This document shows positions 1 through 8,261 of a stretch of 10,186 nucleotides of DNA, in pieces (positions within the stretch are counted from its first letter, which is position 1; each line of letters starts with the position of its first letter). The stretch is taken from positions 1 through 10,186 of the forward strand of contig JADNYV010001040.1 in NCBI GenBank assembly GCA_015501055.1, read 5' to 3'. The stretch comes from Mucidula mucida. Its lineage: Eukaryota > Basidiomycota > Agaricomycetes > Agaricales > Physalacriaceae. Both the position numbers and the translations under genes were made by a program. The notes beneath the pieces were generated by a model. That model was given only the letters and a program-made list of their open reading frames with translations. It did not search any database and was not told where the DNA came from.

Positions 1-53
1 TGAGTTATATGATCTGATATACACGCATTCACAAGATTCTCCGCGTATCTGCA

Positions 54-3000
54 ATGGATTCCTTGCAATCCAAGCCCATACTACCCAAAGCCGTTATCTT
101 GTACGGTGACGGGACCGCGGTCGAATACAATGTCTTTCTTCATGACGGTGATCTCGTCTCTCGTTGTGATCTTTGCGGACTTCCCGTGAAAGTGGGCATC
201 AAGCGCAACACGGTCAATCTCCACAGACATTGCGGCGGGCAACCTTGCAGAAGGAATGCGGCTTTGGGAACCTACATGCACAAACCTCAGGTGTCTGATA
301 CTGAAGGAGGTGTCACACCACAGCCATCCATACAGGTGTGTAATTCTCGCGTCAATATCTTGCTTTATCTCAAGGAGATATACAGTGGCCACAGTCCCCC
401 GCCTACTACCGCCGCCGATTCACGATCCAAGACACCTATACCCTCCATCCATGTTCTCCCTGCATCATCTCCTGGGCCAGCGACCCCATCTGATTCATCC
501 AACGATAGCATACCTATCGCATCAGACAATGATCTCCCCATGTACTCCATCCCACATGTCGCGCCTGCAGAACGCGATGAGTCTATTTCGGAAATTACAG
601 ATTCCTTGGACGACATGCATCTGCATCCCGAGCCCCCCTCTAATCACTTTCCCAGCGCGTCAAAGTGCCGCGGTGCATTGACTCAATGGCTTCCGGGTAA
701 TGCTTGGACTACGTACGGATTTAGTCGACATGCTACTTCAGTGATGAACTGGGAACCCGTCAGTATCACATCTGATGGAAAATACATTCGTTTGCTTGGA
801 CGCGGCTGTCACATTATCCTTTCAATGCCCGAGGAAGAGCAACATGAATGTTGCTCCGTCTGCAGTGCCGTGCCAAATCTTGCATTGTTCCGTAAATTCA
901 TGACGGATGCGGCTGGAGAATCAAAGGCTCACACTCCGTATTGGTTTTTGAACCATGAGCAACTCGTGACGCTGCTTCAGACAAAGTCAAACAAGGAGCG
1001 AGCTCTTCGCACCCGAGTGAGCATCTTTCAAATGTCGATACATCACTTACTGATCACACATATAGCTGTGGAATAAAGAACGACAAATTCGCCGTCTTTC
1101 GAAGAAGCTTGGCGACCACAAGCGTGTTATGATGCTTCTCTCCCAGAACAATGTTCCCGCGTTGCGCCGCCTAGTCGCTGCATCACTCAAACACAGCGGT
1201 TCCTCGTCAACACTGCTGAACACGATTCAGCGGTGCTTGACCAGTGATTATCGTCCCAGATCTGGTTTCACTCAACGTGACTTTGACAAGGCATTCCTCT
1301 CAAAATCCTATGGCGGTGATAGAATGCTTAACACTCTGCAGCGTGCAGAGGGCTATCCATCACGTACTACTCTTCTGAAGCATCATCATGTTCCCCAACT
1401 CCTTCCCAGTCTTGGTATACCCACTGCTGAGGAGATTAGAGTCAACATTGTTGCTCTTTTAGATCCTGCTGTTTGTAAACCACCAACAAAATCATCGGCG
1501 GGCATACTTCCCGGCATTATTGTGATGATCGATGGTGTTGCGCTGGAGGAGATCTGTCGCTACGAGAGCGTGCGTAATGTTATCCTTGGACTATGTTGGG
1601 AGCATTCTAAACTCCTTAATCTTGTCATCAATAGTATCGAGGATTTGGAGAAGATCGCTGACGCTCTTGAGCGCCAACGTGACGATCCGCATGCCTGTCA
1701 TTGCGGGAAGGATGGTACCGTTCTTGCTATCGCTACCGTCTCTGATTCCAAGCAATACACCCCCATTCCTCTGATTCTTTCACCGTCGTGTAAAGCTGAG
1801 ACAGGCAAACAACTTGCCGCCTGGCTCCGAACCTTCATTGATGTGTGGCGCAAACATCCATTCGGCGAAGCGCTATATGGCCCCATCCGTGCCCTTGCTA
1901 GTGATGGAGAATCATCGTTCCGGCTGGCGCGATACAATCTGTGTATGTCCGAGATAGTACAGAAAGATCAACCTCTTGGTCAACTGCTTTGGGATCTCCC
2001 GGGACTTAATATGCAGACGGGAAAGTACAACATATTGGGTACTTGCGATCCGAAACACGTATTCAAACGTACACTCTGAGTCACTTTCTCAAGCTATATA
2101 CTAATCTAACATATTCCGCTAGGGTTTGCCACGCTCCTACAAAGTGTCTCTGGTATTCTTGTTGATGAGACATATCTGGTACCCACCGACATCCAGGCGT
2201 CTCTGATGCGAATTCCTGGGATGACCAAGCACAAGGCAAAGGGTCTCCTTGATCCAGCAGACAAGCAGAATGTTCCCAAAGCGGTTACTCTCCTCCAAGA
2301 TCTGCATTCACTTGGGACAGGTCCAGATATCGCTCCAGTCGTTGATCCAGCTTCCCAACAACAAGCACGGGCTATAGAGTTTCTGGCTGAGACGCTCATG
2401 TACTTTACGAAGCCATTTATTGACGTCACGATGGATCTCAAAGATCAGTGTCGTTCACTGGCGACGTATGCTCACCTTGCGGCTGCCGTGTATCTCAAGG
2501 AAGGATTAAACTTCTTGACTTCTGCCCTCTATGCGGATTCACAGGCTATTGTGAAGAACATTTTTGTTACAATTGCAAAACTCTTCGTCGATGACCCAAA
2601 CCTTCCTTACTACATCATTCACGAAGGAACCAACCATCTCGAAAATATCTTCTCCAATGTTTGGACTCAGGATCACGCGCGCAACTTTGATACCTTACAG
2701 CTCTCCCAGAAGCTTAGTGTCGCAACCGAGATTGTTGCGACATGTCTGCGTAACCCCGATCTTGATCTAGGTCATCGGCGCCTTGATCTTGTTGGCGCGA
2801 AAGGTGTTGACCGCATAAACCCAGCATCTCTTAAGGGTACATACACGGTTGGATCGGTCTGCCTCGCAGATGAGTGGAAGGGTGGCAAGACGGATGCGAA
2901 TGCTCTTCTAGAGAAGACATTCGGTAAAGAGTGGGTTGTCGACTATAAGACGCGATTCTCGCGCGCATCAAATCTTGATTTCTTACGCCCCAATCAACCC

Positions 3001-3779
3001 GACACATTCATTGGTAGCAAGTGGCACGCTAGCGATGCACGACTAGAGGTAGCGGAGAAGCCGCCTGCTGAGAACAAAGACTGTGAGGAAGACTGGGAGG
3101 ATATTGATGATGAGGTGGAGACGCCGGCTGGACTTGAGGGTATTCGTGATATTGAAGATCAGCTCGAGTTAGAGGAAGAGCTGGATAATGGCTCGGATGA
3201 TGCTACTGCTGACTCCAGGACAATCATGGTAAGTGGGACATTGTATACTTATTTTTGAGACTCATCAGACTGATTTAGATTGACGGAAAGAAATTTCTCA
3301 AGAGCTCCGTGGTACATGTCATGTTATCTGCTGGGGATTCAGAGCGTCGCAAAGTTACAATGCGGACTCTCCGAGCACAGGGTTTGACGATGGATGATCT
3401 CAGAAAGCGAAAGTCCGATGATTGGATTGCCGGAAGTGACGATGAGGGACTTATGAAGGCAAGAGATCCTGCTGCTGTACTTGTGCGGATAGATGGGAAG
3501 ATTTCTCTTGCTGTGGTAGAGGTTCTTGCATTCCAGTTTCCTGGGATGCGAACATACGTCTCCGAGGTATCTCTTGATCGCCTCGAAACCAAAGGTGACA
3601 AGTGCCCATTGGTTATCGCGCAGATCTTTGTGATGGCTCCCCGAGATGACGGCGAAGAGTCCGCAGCCCCAAATGGATGGATGTGGACTGGAGATTATGC
3701 TCGTATGGTGTCTGATACTGTAGAGCATCGTCGGACCCGCAGCAAGCAGTACTATCTGTGCATTCCTGGTTATTGTTAG
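54..3779 (+). CDS. P-element-like (DUF6589-like) transposase-related protein, four exons, 3' end cut by a retrotransposon
   Basis: Exons 54-1016, 1066-2068, 2123-3228 and 3279-3779 join in frame (1,190 codons); the last Cys codon and the TAG come from the LTR. ATG 54 is the first Met after an in-frame TGA at 15-17. A BED-like finger lies at residues 38-65 (C38, C41, H57 or H59, C65), a disordered Ser/Pro-rich linker at about 110-200, a second Cys cluster at 266-270 and a basic helical stretch at 310-345. The core at about 465-900 has MIDG (D477), ASDGE (D601), CDPKH (D649, H652) and HLENIF (E829), which I read as a P/THAP9-type DDE arrangement. An acidic tail covers about 970-1020. I recall a large agaricomycete family of this look, possibly DUF6589, with a longer C-terminus than is present here. 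Mobile or domesticated status cannot be told: no terminal inverted repeats are visible. Exon structure is fairly sure; the transposase reading is inference. Confidence 0.75.
1017..1065 (+). other. intron 1 (49 nt)
   Basis: GTGAGC donor, ACTGAT branch-like motif and TATAG acceptor. Removing it joins codon 321 (CGA) to CTG in phase 0 and bypasses the TAA at 1074-1076. The joined region reads through as a basic helix, as expected for continuous coding sequence. Confidence 0.8.
2069..2122 (+). other. intron 2 (54 nt)
   Basis: GTACAC donor (not the consensus GTRAGT), CTAAC branch site at about 2106 and GCTAG acceptor. It splits an Arg codon (C|GG) and turns the FKR-stop ending of exon 2 into FKRFATLLQS, restoring the motif after CDPKH. 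The weak donor makes this the least certain of the three introns, but frame and motif continuity support it. Confidence 0.75.
3229..3278 (+). other. intron 3 (50 nt)
   Basis: Consensus GTAAGT donor, ACTGAT branch-like motif and TTTAG acceptor. Phase 0 splice after ATG 3226-3228. It removes the TGA at 3256-3258 and links the acidic tail of exon 3 to exon 4. Confidence 0.85.
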
Positions 3780-3914
3780 CGACTGACTAAGCCACAAGAC
3801 TCAACCAGGTACCACAGCAAGAACTAAGGAAGAAAGTGTTCGTGTTTGTAAGACTAGGCTAGGCCAGGTGTATAAACGAGATCGGAACTAAAGTACAATG
3901 ATACTACACTACTG

Positions 3915-3922
3915 CTTATATA
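3915..3922 (-). promoter_or_regulatory. TATA box copy in the 3' LTR
   Basis: Same TATATAAG as in the 5' LTR, about 32 bp upstream of the second copy of the self-primer 12-mer (3890-3879). Transcription from it would run leftwards, antisense into host exon 4. Confidence 0.6.
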
Positions 3923-4236
3923 CTAGTAAGCCTGTGTTTGGGACTCCTTGTCCATACGTGTTTCCGCTAGGGATAACTCCACGCCCTTGACCCAGTGTTG
4001 TATGCTACTAGTCCGTGAAACCATTAAATACGAGTGGTAACTGCATGTAAGTAATAATACTACAACGACCATGTATGCTACGAGTGTCGGTGGTGTGTAT
4101 ACAATAGGAAGTCCATGAGGTATCGGCATGTATGATGTCATTCATGTGTTGGGCGTGTGTCCGACATGAGTACGGTTTTGGTAATGAAAAGGAGTATGAT
4201 TGGTGACAAAACAGATGATGAAACAGTCTGTTGGTT

Positions 4237-4267
4237 GATAAGACAAGCCCCGATAAGATATGATAAG
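4237..4267 (+). promoter_or_regulatory. three clustered GATAAG motifs in U3
   Basis: GATAAG occurs at 4237-4242, 4252-4257 and 4262-4267, and all three match HGATAR, the binding site of fungal GATA factors (nitrogen or iron regulators in several fungi). They lie about 350-380 bp upstream of the predicted start site in U3. The matching part of the 5' LTR is outside the window, so conservation cannot be checked here. Confidence 0.4.
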
Positions 4268-4300
4268 ATTGAAAATGTGAAAATATGGCGATTCATAACA

Positions 4301-4313
4301 TCACCCCCTCTTT
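4301..4313 (-). promoter_or_regulatory. polypurine tract (plus-strand primer)
   Basis: Element-strand AAAGAGGGGGTGA lies immediately next to the inner end of the 3' LTR. A purine run in this position resists RNase H and primes second-strand DNA synthesis in all LTR retroelements. Its first two A residues are also the last two bases of the pol stop codon TAA. Confidence 0.85.
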
Positions 4314-5634
4314 AAGGCGCAAGTTCCATTCTGCGCCAGAGTCGCTCCATGAGGGCCGCAGAGGGTAGTGTGACGTCAAGGGGTTCGGTGTCAGGCAGTG
4401 GCATGGGTCGGAACAGATGTGATGGAAATTGCGACATGGGGACTTCAATACGAGCAAGCGCGGGTGGCTTTGGCTTGTTCGGATATTGTTGGTGGAAGTC
4501 GCTGATAGCTTCGTCGGCATTTTTGAGATTGCATGCCGGTTCCCATGTCTGCTCGTGTGTGCCGTAACCCTTCCAGTGAACCTTGTATTGAAAACCCCCG
4601 CGGTACTTTCGGGAATTAACCACTTTCTCAACCTCCCATTCCGGTTCGGCTCCTTCCAGCACAGGTGGTGGACGCGTGTCTCGGGGTTGTGTCGGAAATT
4701 GGGGCTCGTGGTAAGGCGTCAACAGGGCCTCATTGAACACGGGATAGATACTTTTCCACGTGTGAGGAATCTGGAGCTTGTAAGAGCTCGTCCCGACTTT
4801 CTTGATCACTTTGAACGGCCCGAAGCGTTTGTCATCGAGCTTCTTCATTGGTCGATCCGTGCTGAGATTCGTCCCTTCCAGCCATACTTTGTCGCCTTCC
4901 TTGTACTTCACTGCCTCTGTCCGTTTCCTGTCATAAAACCGTTTCATATCCTCTTTGGCCATCTTCAATGCCGACCCCACTTCGTCCCATGTTTTCCTCA
5001 TGCCGTCGGCAAACTCCTGCGCAGTTTCATTTCTTGATGCCGTTTTCGGGGCGGTGCCTTTGTAGGGGTGTCTGCCCATGTCTGCAAAGAACGGAGTGAC
5101 TTTAGTTGCCGAGTGTACCCGATCATTGTAAACAAATTCGGCAGAGGGTAGCCATTCGTGCCAGTCATTCTGATGGTAGTTGACAAATAACCGTAAGAAA
5201 TGTTCTATCTCTTGGTTCAGCCGTTCCGTCTGCCCATTTGCCTGTGGATGATACGCCATTGTAAAGTTTCCTTGTATGCCCAACAACCGGTACAACTCCT
5301 TCATAAAACGCGAGTGGTATTGTGGACCGCGATCATGTATCATCTGGCGTGGCATCCCATGTATGGGGAAAATGCGATCTCGGTAGATGCGGGCCATGCC
5401 TTCTGATGTCAGAGTGGTGTGTGTCGGTATGATGCGTAATCGCTCTGTGAAATGGTCCACAAACGTGCTGATAGCGTTGTATCCTCCCGATTCCGGCAGC
5501 TCTCCAATCATGTCCGTCCCTACTATTTCCCATGGCTCGCTTGGCACATCAATAGGATGAAGAGGTGCAGCCGGCTTCGTGCGATGTGACTTGGTGACCT
5601 GGCATTTTTGACACCCTTCCACGTATTCCCGGAC
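4312..5634 (-). pseudogene. pol: pol segment 5: integrase core, GPY/F module and chromodomain
   Basis: Begins VREYVEGCQKCQ, the Cys half of the zinc finger. Counting from GTG 5622 as residue 1, the DDE core has D37 (GTDM), D97 (IHDRG) and E133 (GQTER), with exactly 35 residues between D97 and E133. A GPF-type module lies at about 260-285 and a chromodomain at about 328-378 with W329, W350 and Y353 at the aromatic-cage positions, followed by a 55-residue Pro-rich tail. Integrase inserts the cDNA, and the chromodomain is expected to read methylated histone H3 and steer insertion. The stop TAA 4314-4312 runs straight into the polypurine tract. The true start is upstream in gag-pol. Confidence 0.93.
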
Positions 5635-6305
5635 GTCTCACTGATTCCTGGCCACCAATAGGTGCGTGTGATCAGCTCGAGGGTCTTGTATCGTCCGGGA
5701 TGCCCTGCAAGCTGTGCATCATGGTGCATTCCAATAACTCTTCCCCGCAATTCCTTGTCCTTCGGTATGTAAATACGATCCTTCCACATAATAAGTCCAT
5801 TTTCCTTCTCTTCCCATCCTTTTTCTTTGTTTTCTAATGCTTTTTGTATGTATCTGTCTTTGTTTCCTTTTCTTTGTTTGATTTTGTTAAGTAATTCGTC
5901 CTCCGGTGTATCTACTGTATGTAAAGAAAATTGAATTTGTGAAATAAAAAACTCCGGCTTGAGCAAAACAACGTTTTCGTTATCTTTTTCCCCCTTCTCA
6001 AGGCCTGTCATCCTTGACAAGGCATCAGCTTTCCCCATCGTCTTGCCCGGCTTGTGAATCATCTGTATGTCATATTCCGCTAACTCCGTAACCCATCTCG
6101 CCTGCCTCCGATTCAACTTCTGTGGCTTCCGGAAGTACTGGAGGTTTTGATGATCGGTAAACACCTCCACCGTTTCCTTTGCTCCAAGGAGATATTGTCT
6201 CCAGTCGTTAATCGAGTCCATAATAGCCATCATCTCTTTGTCGTAGATCTCATAATTGCGCTCTACTTCGTTCAGCGCGCGAGACCGAAAGGCTACTGGT
6301 CTCCA
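5523..6305 (-). pseudogene. pol: pol segment 4: rest of RNase H and integrase zinc-binding N-terminus
   Basis: It starts WRPVAFRSR and carries the remaining RNase H motifs: NEVERNYEIYDKE with the catalytic Glu, VFTDHQNL with a catalytic Asp, and KADALSR at the domain end. A charged Lys/Glu-rich linker follows at about 5800-5990. Then comes the His half of the integrase HHCC zinc finger: HHDAQLAGHPG at about 5700-5724 and RTYWWPG, a hallmark of Ty3/gypsy integrases. The frame breaks at 5637-5634, before the CQKC half of the finger, and the out-of-frame tail stops at 5523. Confidence 0.9.
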
Positions 6306-6634
6306 TTTTCCGTCACCAACTGGGAAAGAACCGCCCCGTTCGCATAGTTCGAGGAGTCTGCCTCAACTCGAAACTTGCCGTCGTCGCGTGGTACGATCAG
6401 AACGGGTTCTTCCGTCATCCTCCGCTTCAACTCCTCAAACGCCTCGTGCTGCTCCATGCCCCAAACCCACTCGCCCTTCCCGGTTAGCGATGTCAATGGC
6501 TTCGCTACTCCCGCAAATCCCCGGATGAAACGTCGGTAGAAGTTGCAGAAGCCCAGGAATGACTGTACTTCCTTCTTCTTCGTCGGCTCCTTCCATTCCT
6601 TCACTACGGCCACTTTTGCCGGATCCATCTTCAC
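6293..6634 (-). pseudogene. pol: pol segment 3: RT thumb/connection and start of RNase H
   Basis: Continues the RT with VQSFLGFCNFYRRFI, the conserved connection motif of Ty3/gypsy RT, and EAFEELKRRMTEEPVL. It then enters RNase H at about 6390 with FRVEADSSNYANGAVLSQ; the Asp in ADSS is the first RNase H catalytic residue. RNase H removes template RNA during reverse transcription. The frame is lost in the short A-run at 6306-6309 and ends at TAG 6295-6293, while WRPVAFRSRALN continues in the next frame from 6305. Confidence 0.9.
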
Positions 6635-7692
6635 TCTCCTCCTCCAACAATAACTCCTAAGTAGTCTACAGTATGTGCCTCAAAACTACATTTCTCGGGT
6701 TTTAAATACAACTTATTTACTCGTAATATTTCTAATACTCGTCGTACGATATGCCTATGTTCTTCCAACGTGTTCGTAAAGATAAGTATGTCATCCAAGT
6801 AAACTATAACATGTCCTTCATCAATCAGCTCCTTCAGAATGTGATTCATGAACGATTGGAATGTCGCCGGCGAGTTTGTAAGTCCGAAGAACATGACTGA
6901 GGGCTCGAACAGGCCTCGGTTTGTTCTAAACGCCGCTTTCCACTCATCACCTTCTTTGATCCGGATGTTATTGTAACCCCATCGGACATCCATCTTTGTG
7001 AAAACCTTTGCTCCCTTCAACTTGTCGATAAGCTCCTGGATCAACGGCAAGGGGTATCGGTTCTTGATTGTCATGTCGTTCAACTTCCGATAATCTTGTA
7101 CTGGCCGAAGGCTTCCATCCTTCTTTTTGACAAAGAAGAAGGGTGATGCCATAGGTGAAATTGATGGCCGTATACGTCCCGTCCGTATGTTTTCTTCCAG
7201 GAACTCATCTAACGCCTTCTGCTCGGATGGACTAAGGGGATAAACCTTGCAGTCAACCGGTTTGGAACCAGGCGTAAGTTCTATCGCGTGATCCCAGGGT
7301 CTTCGCTCCGGTAACTTGTCAAAGTCCGCCTTGCTGAATACATCGGAAAATTCCTCGATGTAAGGTGCAGCAGCGGATGAAGGCTGTTGTGATCTCAGCT
7401 TTTCTCCGCTTTTGCGATAGTTGTCCCAGTCCATCCAGAACAAACGCTCTCCCTCTTCCAACTTCTCTTCTACGTCTTCTCCTTCATCTTCCGGTGAGTT
7501 GTACTCGGGTAGATAGCCGCAGCGGTCTGGGCATCGATCAAAGGTCAATGTGGATTCCGTCCAGTTGATCGTGGGGTTGTGATATCGTAGCCAATCTAGC
7601 CCCAAAAAGATACTTGTTTTGCCGAGATTGGTGACGGCCAACTCAATCTTTTCGGCGTGATCTCCGATCTTCATCCGGACCTCCACAAAACC
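6631..7692 (-). pseudogene. pol: pol segment 2: protease C-terminus and reverse transcriptase
   Basis: It opens with the second half of the protease (LGLDWL, about 7600) and an acidic spacer, then the RT of Ty3/gypsy type, which copies element RNA into cDNA. Visible motifs: [10 protein letters not shown] (domain 2), [11 protein letters not shown] with the first catalytic Asp at about 6990, [11 protein letters not shown] (domain 4), and YLDD at about 6790-6801 with the two other catalytic Asp residues. The segment runs to [10 protein letters not shown] and then meets a TGA at 6633-6631 because of a missing base, where family members continue with a Val-Lys-like thumb sequence. Catalytic residues are intact. 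The GTG at 7686 is internal, not a start. Confidence 0.92.
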
Positions 7693-8255
7693 TTGATTGC
7701 TCCTCCCTCGTTTAGGGTTCCATCCGCATTGTAAACAGGGAGCTTGACCGGTAACTCCTTGATCGGGAGTCCGTTCTTCTCGACGAATTCTTTATTGACA
7801 CAAGAACCCGTTGCTCCACTGTCAAGAAGGGCACTCGTTTCCCATTCAGAGCCTGTGTGTACGCTCTCTATGGTTACTCGGAGTTTCATGTCCTGCCCCT
7901 TTGTTCCCCGGATGTACTTCCTCGACTTTTTCAACTCCGTCACAACTTCCACCGCAGCTTCCTTTGTCAACGCTCTGATCGCCATCACCTTCTCCTCCGT
8001 CGCTTCTCTCTCTCTCCGCTCCGGCATCCATGCTCTCAAAATTCCCACTGCTCTCGACACGTCATCCTCTCTTAGCCGTTGTGCGATCCACTCGGGCGTA
8101 TTTGGCTCAAATCTTTCTTTCGCAGGTTTTGGTGGTAAAGTCGTCGATGATATTTTAGATGTTTCAGTACCCGTACTGTAAATAGATTCTGCATCTGACG
8201 ACCCTTTCCTTGATGACTGCTCCGGCAGGACTGCGTCTACTGCGGGAGCTTCGCA
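7671..8255 (-). pseudogene. pol: pol segment 1: linker and aspartic protease
   Basis: Open frame from the slip site to a TGA at 7671-7673. A Ser/Thr-rich linker of about 60 residues and a charged helical stretch precede the protease. The active-site motif LLDSGATGSCV is at about 7820-7850; the Asp in DSG is the catalytic residue of a dimeric retropepsin that matures Gag-Pol. The true protease sequence leaves this frame at about 7691 (after GAIK) and continues in the next one, so the last residues before the TGA are out of frame. A GTG at 8060 lies within the open frame and is not a real start. Confidence 0.88.
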
Positions 8256-8261
8256 AAACCC
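8219..8261 (-). promoter_or_regulatory. -1 programmed ribosomal frameshift signal joining gag and pol
   Basis: The heptamer G GGT TTT (8261-8255) is in the correct X XXY YYZ phase of the gag frame. After a 5-nt spacer comes a stem-loop: GCTCC-C-GCAG (8249-8240) pairs with CTGC-C-GGAGC (8228-8219), nine base pairs with one C/C mismatch and an 11-nt loop that begins with the gag TAG. The pol frame is open from 8291 through this point, so gag and pol overlap by about 55 nt and slippage here produces Gag-Pol. Confidence 0.75.

Larger units (their letters stand above)
3774..4300 (-). repeat. 3' LTR of the chromovirus, complete (527 bp)
   Basis: It begins TGTTA and ends TAACA on the plus strand, giving 5-bp terminal inverted repeats with the usual TG...CA ends. 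The first 419 bp align with 9759-10175, with about 17 substitutions and two 1-nt gaps counted by hand. In element orientation U3 runs from 4300 to about 3891, with R/U5 from about 3890 to 3774. The polypurine tract abuts its inner end at 4301. Its outer edge interrupts host exon 4. Confidence 0.95.
4312..8255 (-). pseudogene. pol: Pol polyprotein (PR-RT-RNase H-IN-chromodomain), broken by four frame shifts
   Basis: The pol reading frame enters by -1 slippage at 8255 and ends at TAA 4314-4312. It is complete in domain content, but the frame steps by -1 at about 7691, 6634, 6306-6310 and 5637-5634. Each step rejoins conserved protein sequence without any loss, so each is a net -1 mod 3 indel, three of them best explained by one missing G. 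No nonsense codon is seen in the open stretches between lesions. As sequenced, only the N-terminal part of Pol, ending inside the protease, could be made. The segments are described separately below. Confidence 0.9.

Noticed and set aside
386..500. Alternative exon 1 splice using acceptor CAG at 383-385 (50-nt intron)
   Set aside because: It would shift the frame and meet a TGA near 491, destroying the otherwise continuous protein.
3339..3797. 152-codon minus-strand frame across host exon 4 and the LTR edge
   Set aside because: Overlaps a spliced exon with good sense coding character and has no family-like motif. It also spans the insertion junction, so it cannot be an old gene.
4429..5037. 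202-codon open frame on the plus strand opposite integrase
   Set aside because: It is antisense to well-supported integrase and chromodomain sequence, has no recognisable motifs and no promoter or splice context. It is a shadow of the coding strand.
7687..7697. A second programmed frameshift inside the protease
   Set aside because: The sequence AAG GTT TTG does not form an X XXY YYZ heptamer in the incoming frame. The break lies within a conserved domain, and one missing G explains it.
8058..8060. GTG as start of a separate protease gene, and likewise GTG at 7686, 6634 and 5622
   Set aside because: GTG starts are not expected in fungal nuclear genes. The frame at 8060 is open upstream to the slip site, and the others lie at or just downstream of frame breaks within conserved domains.
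7744..8181. 145-codon open frame on the plus strand opposite the protease region
   Set aside because: It lies antisense to the DSG protease and its Ser-rich linker, and its composition mirrors that linker. No independent support.
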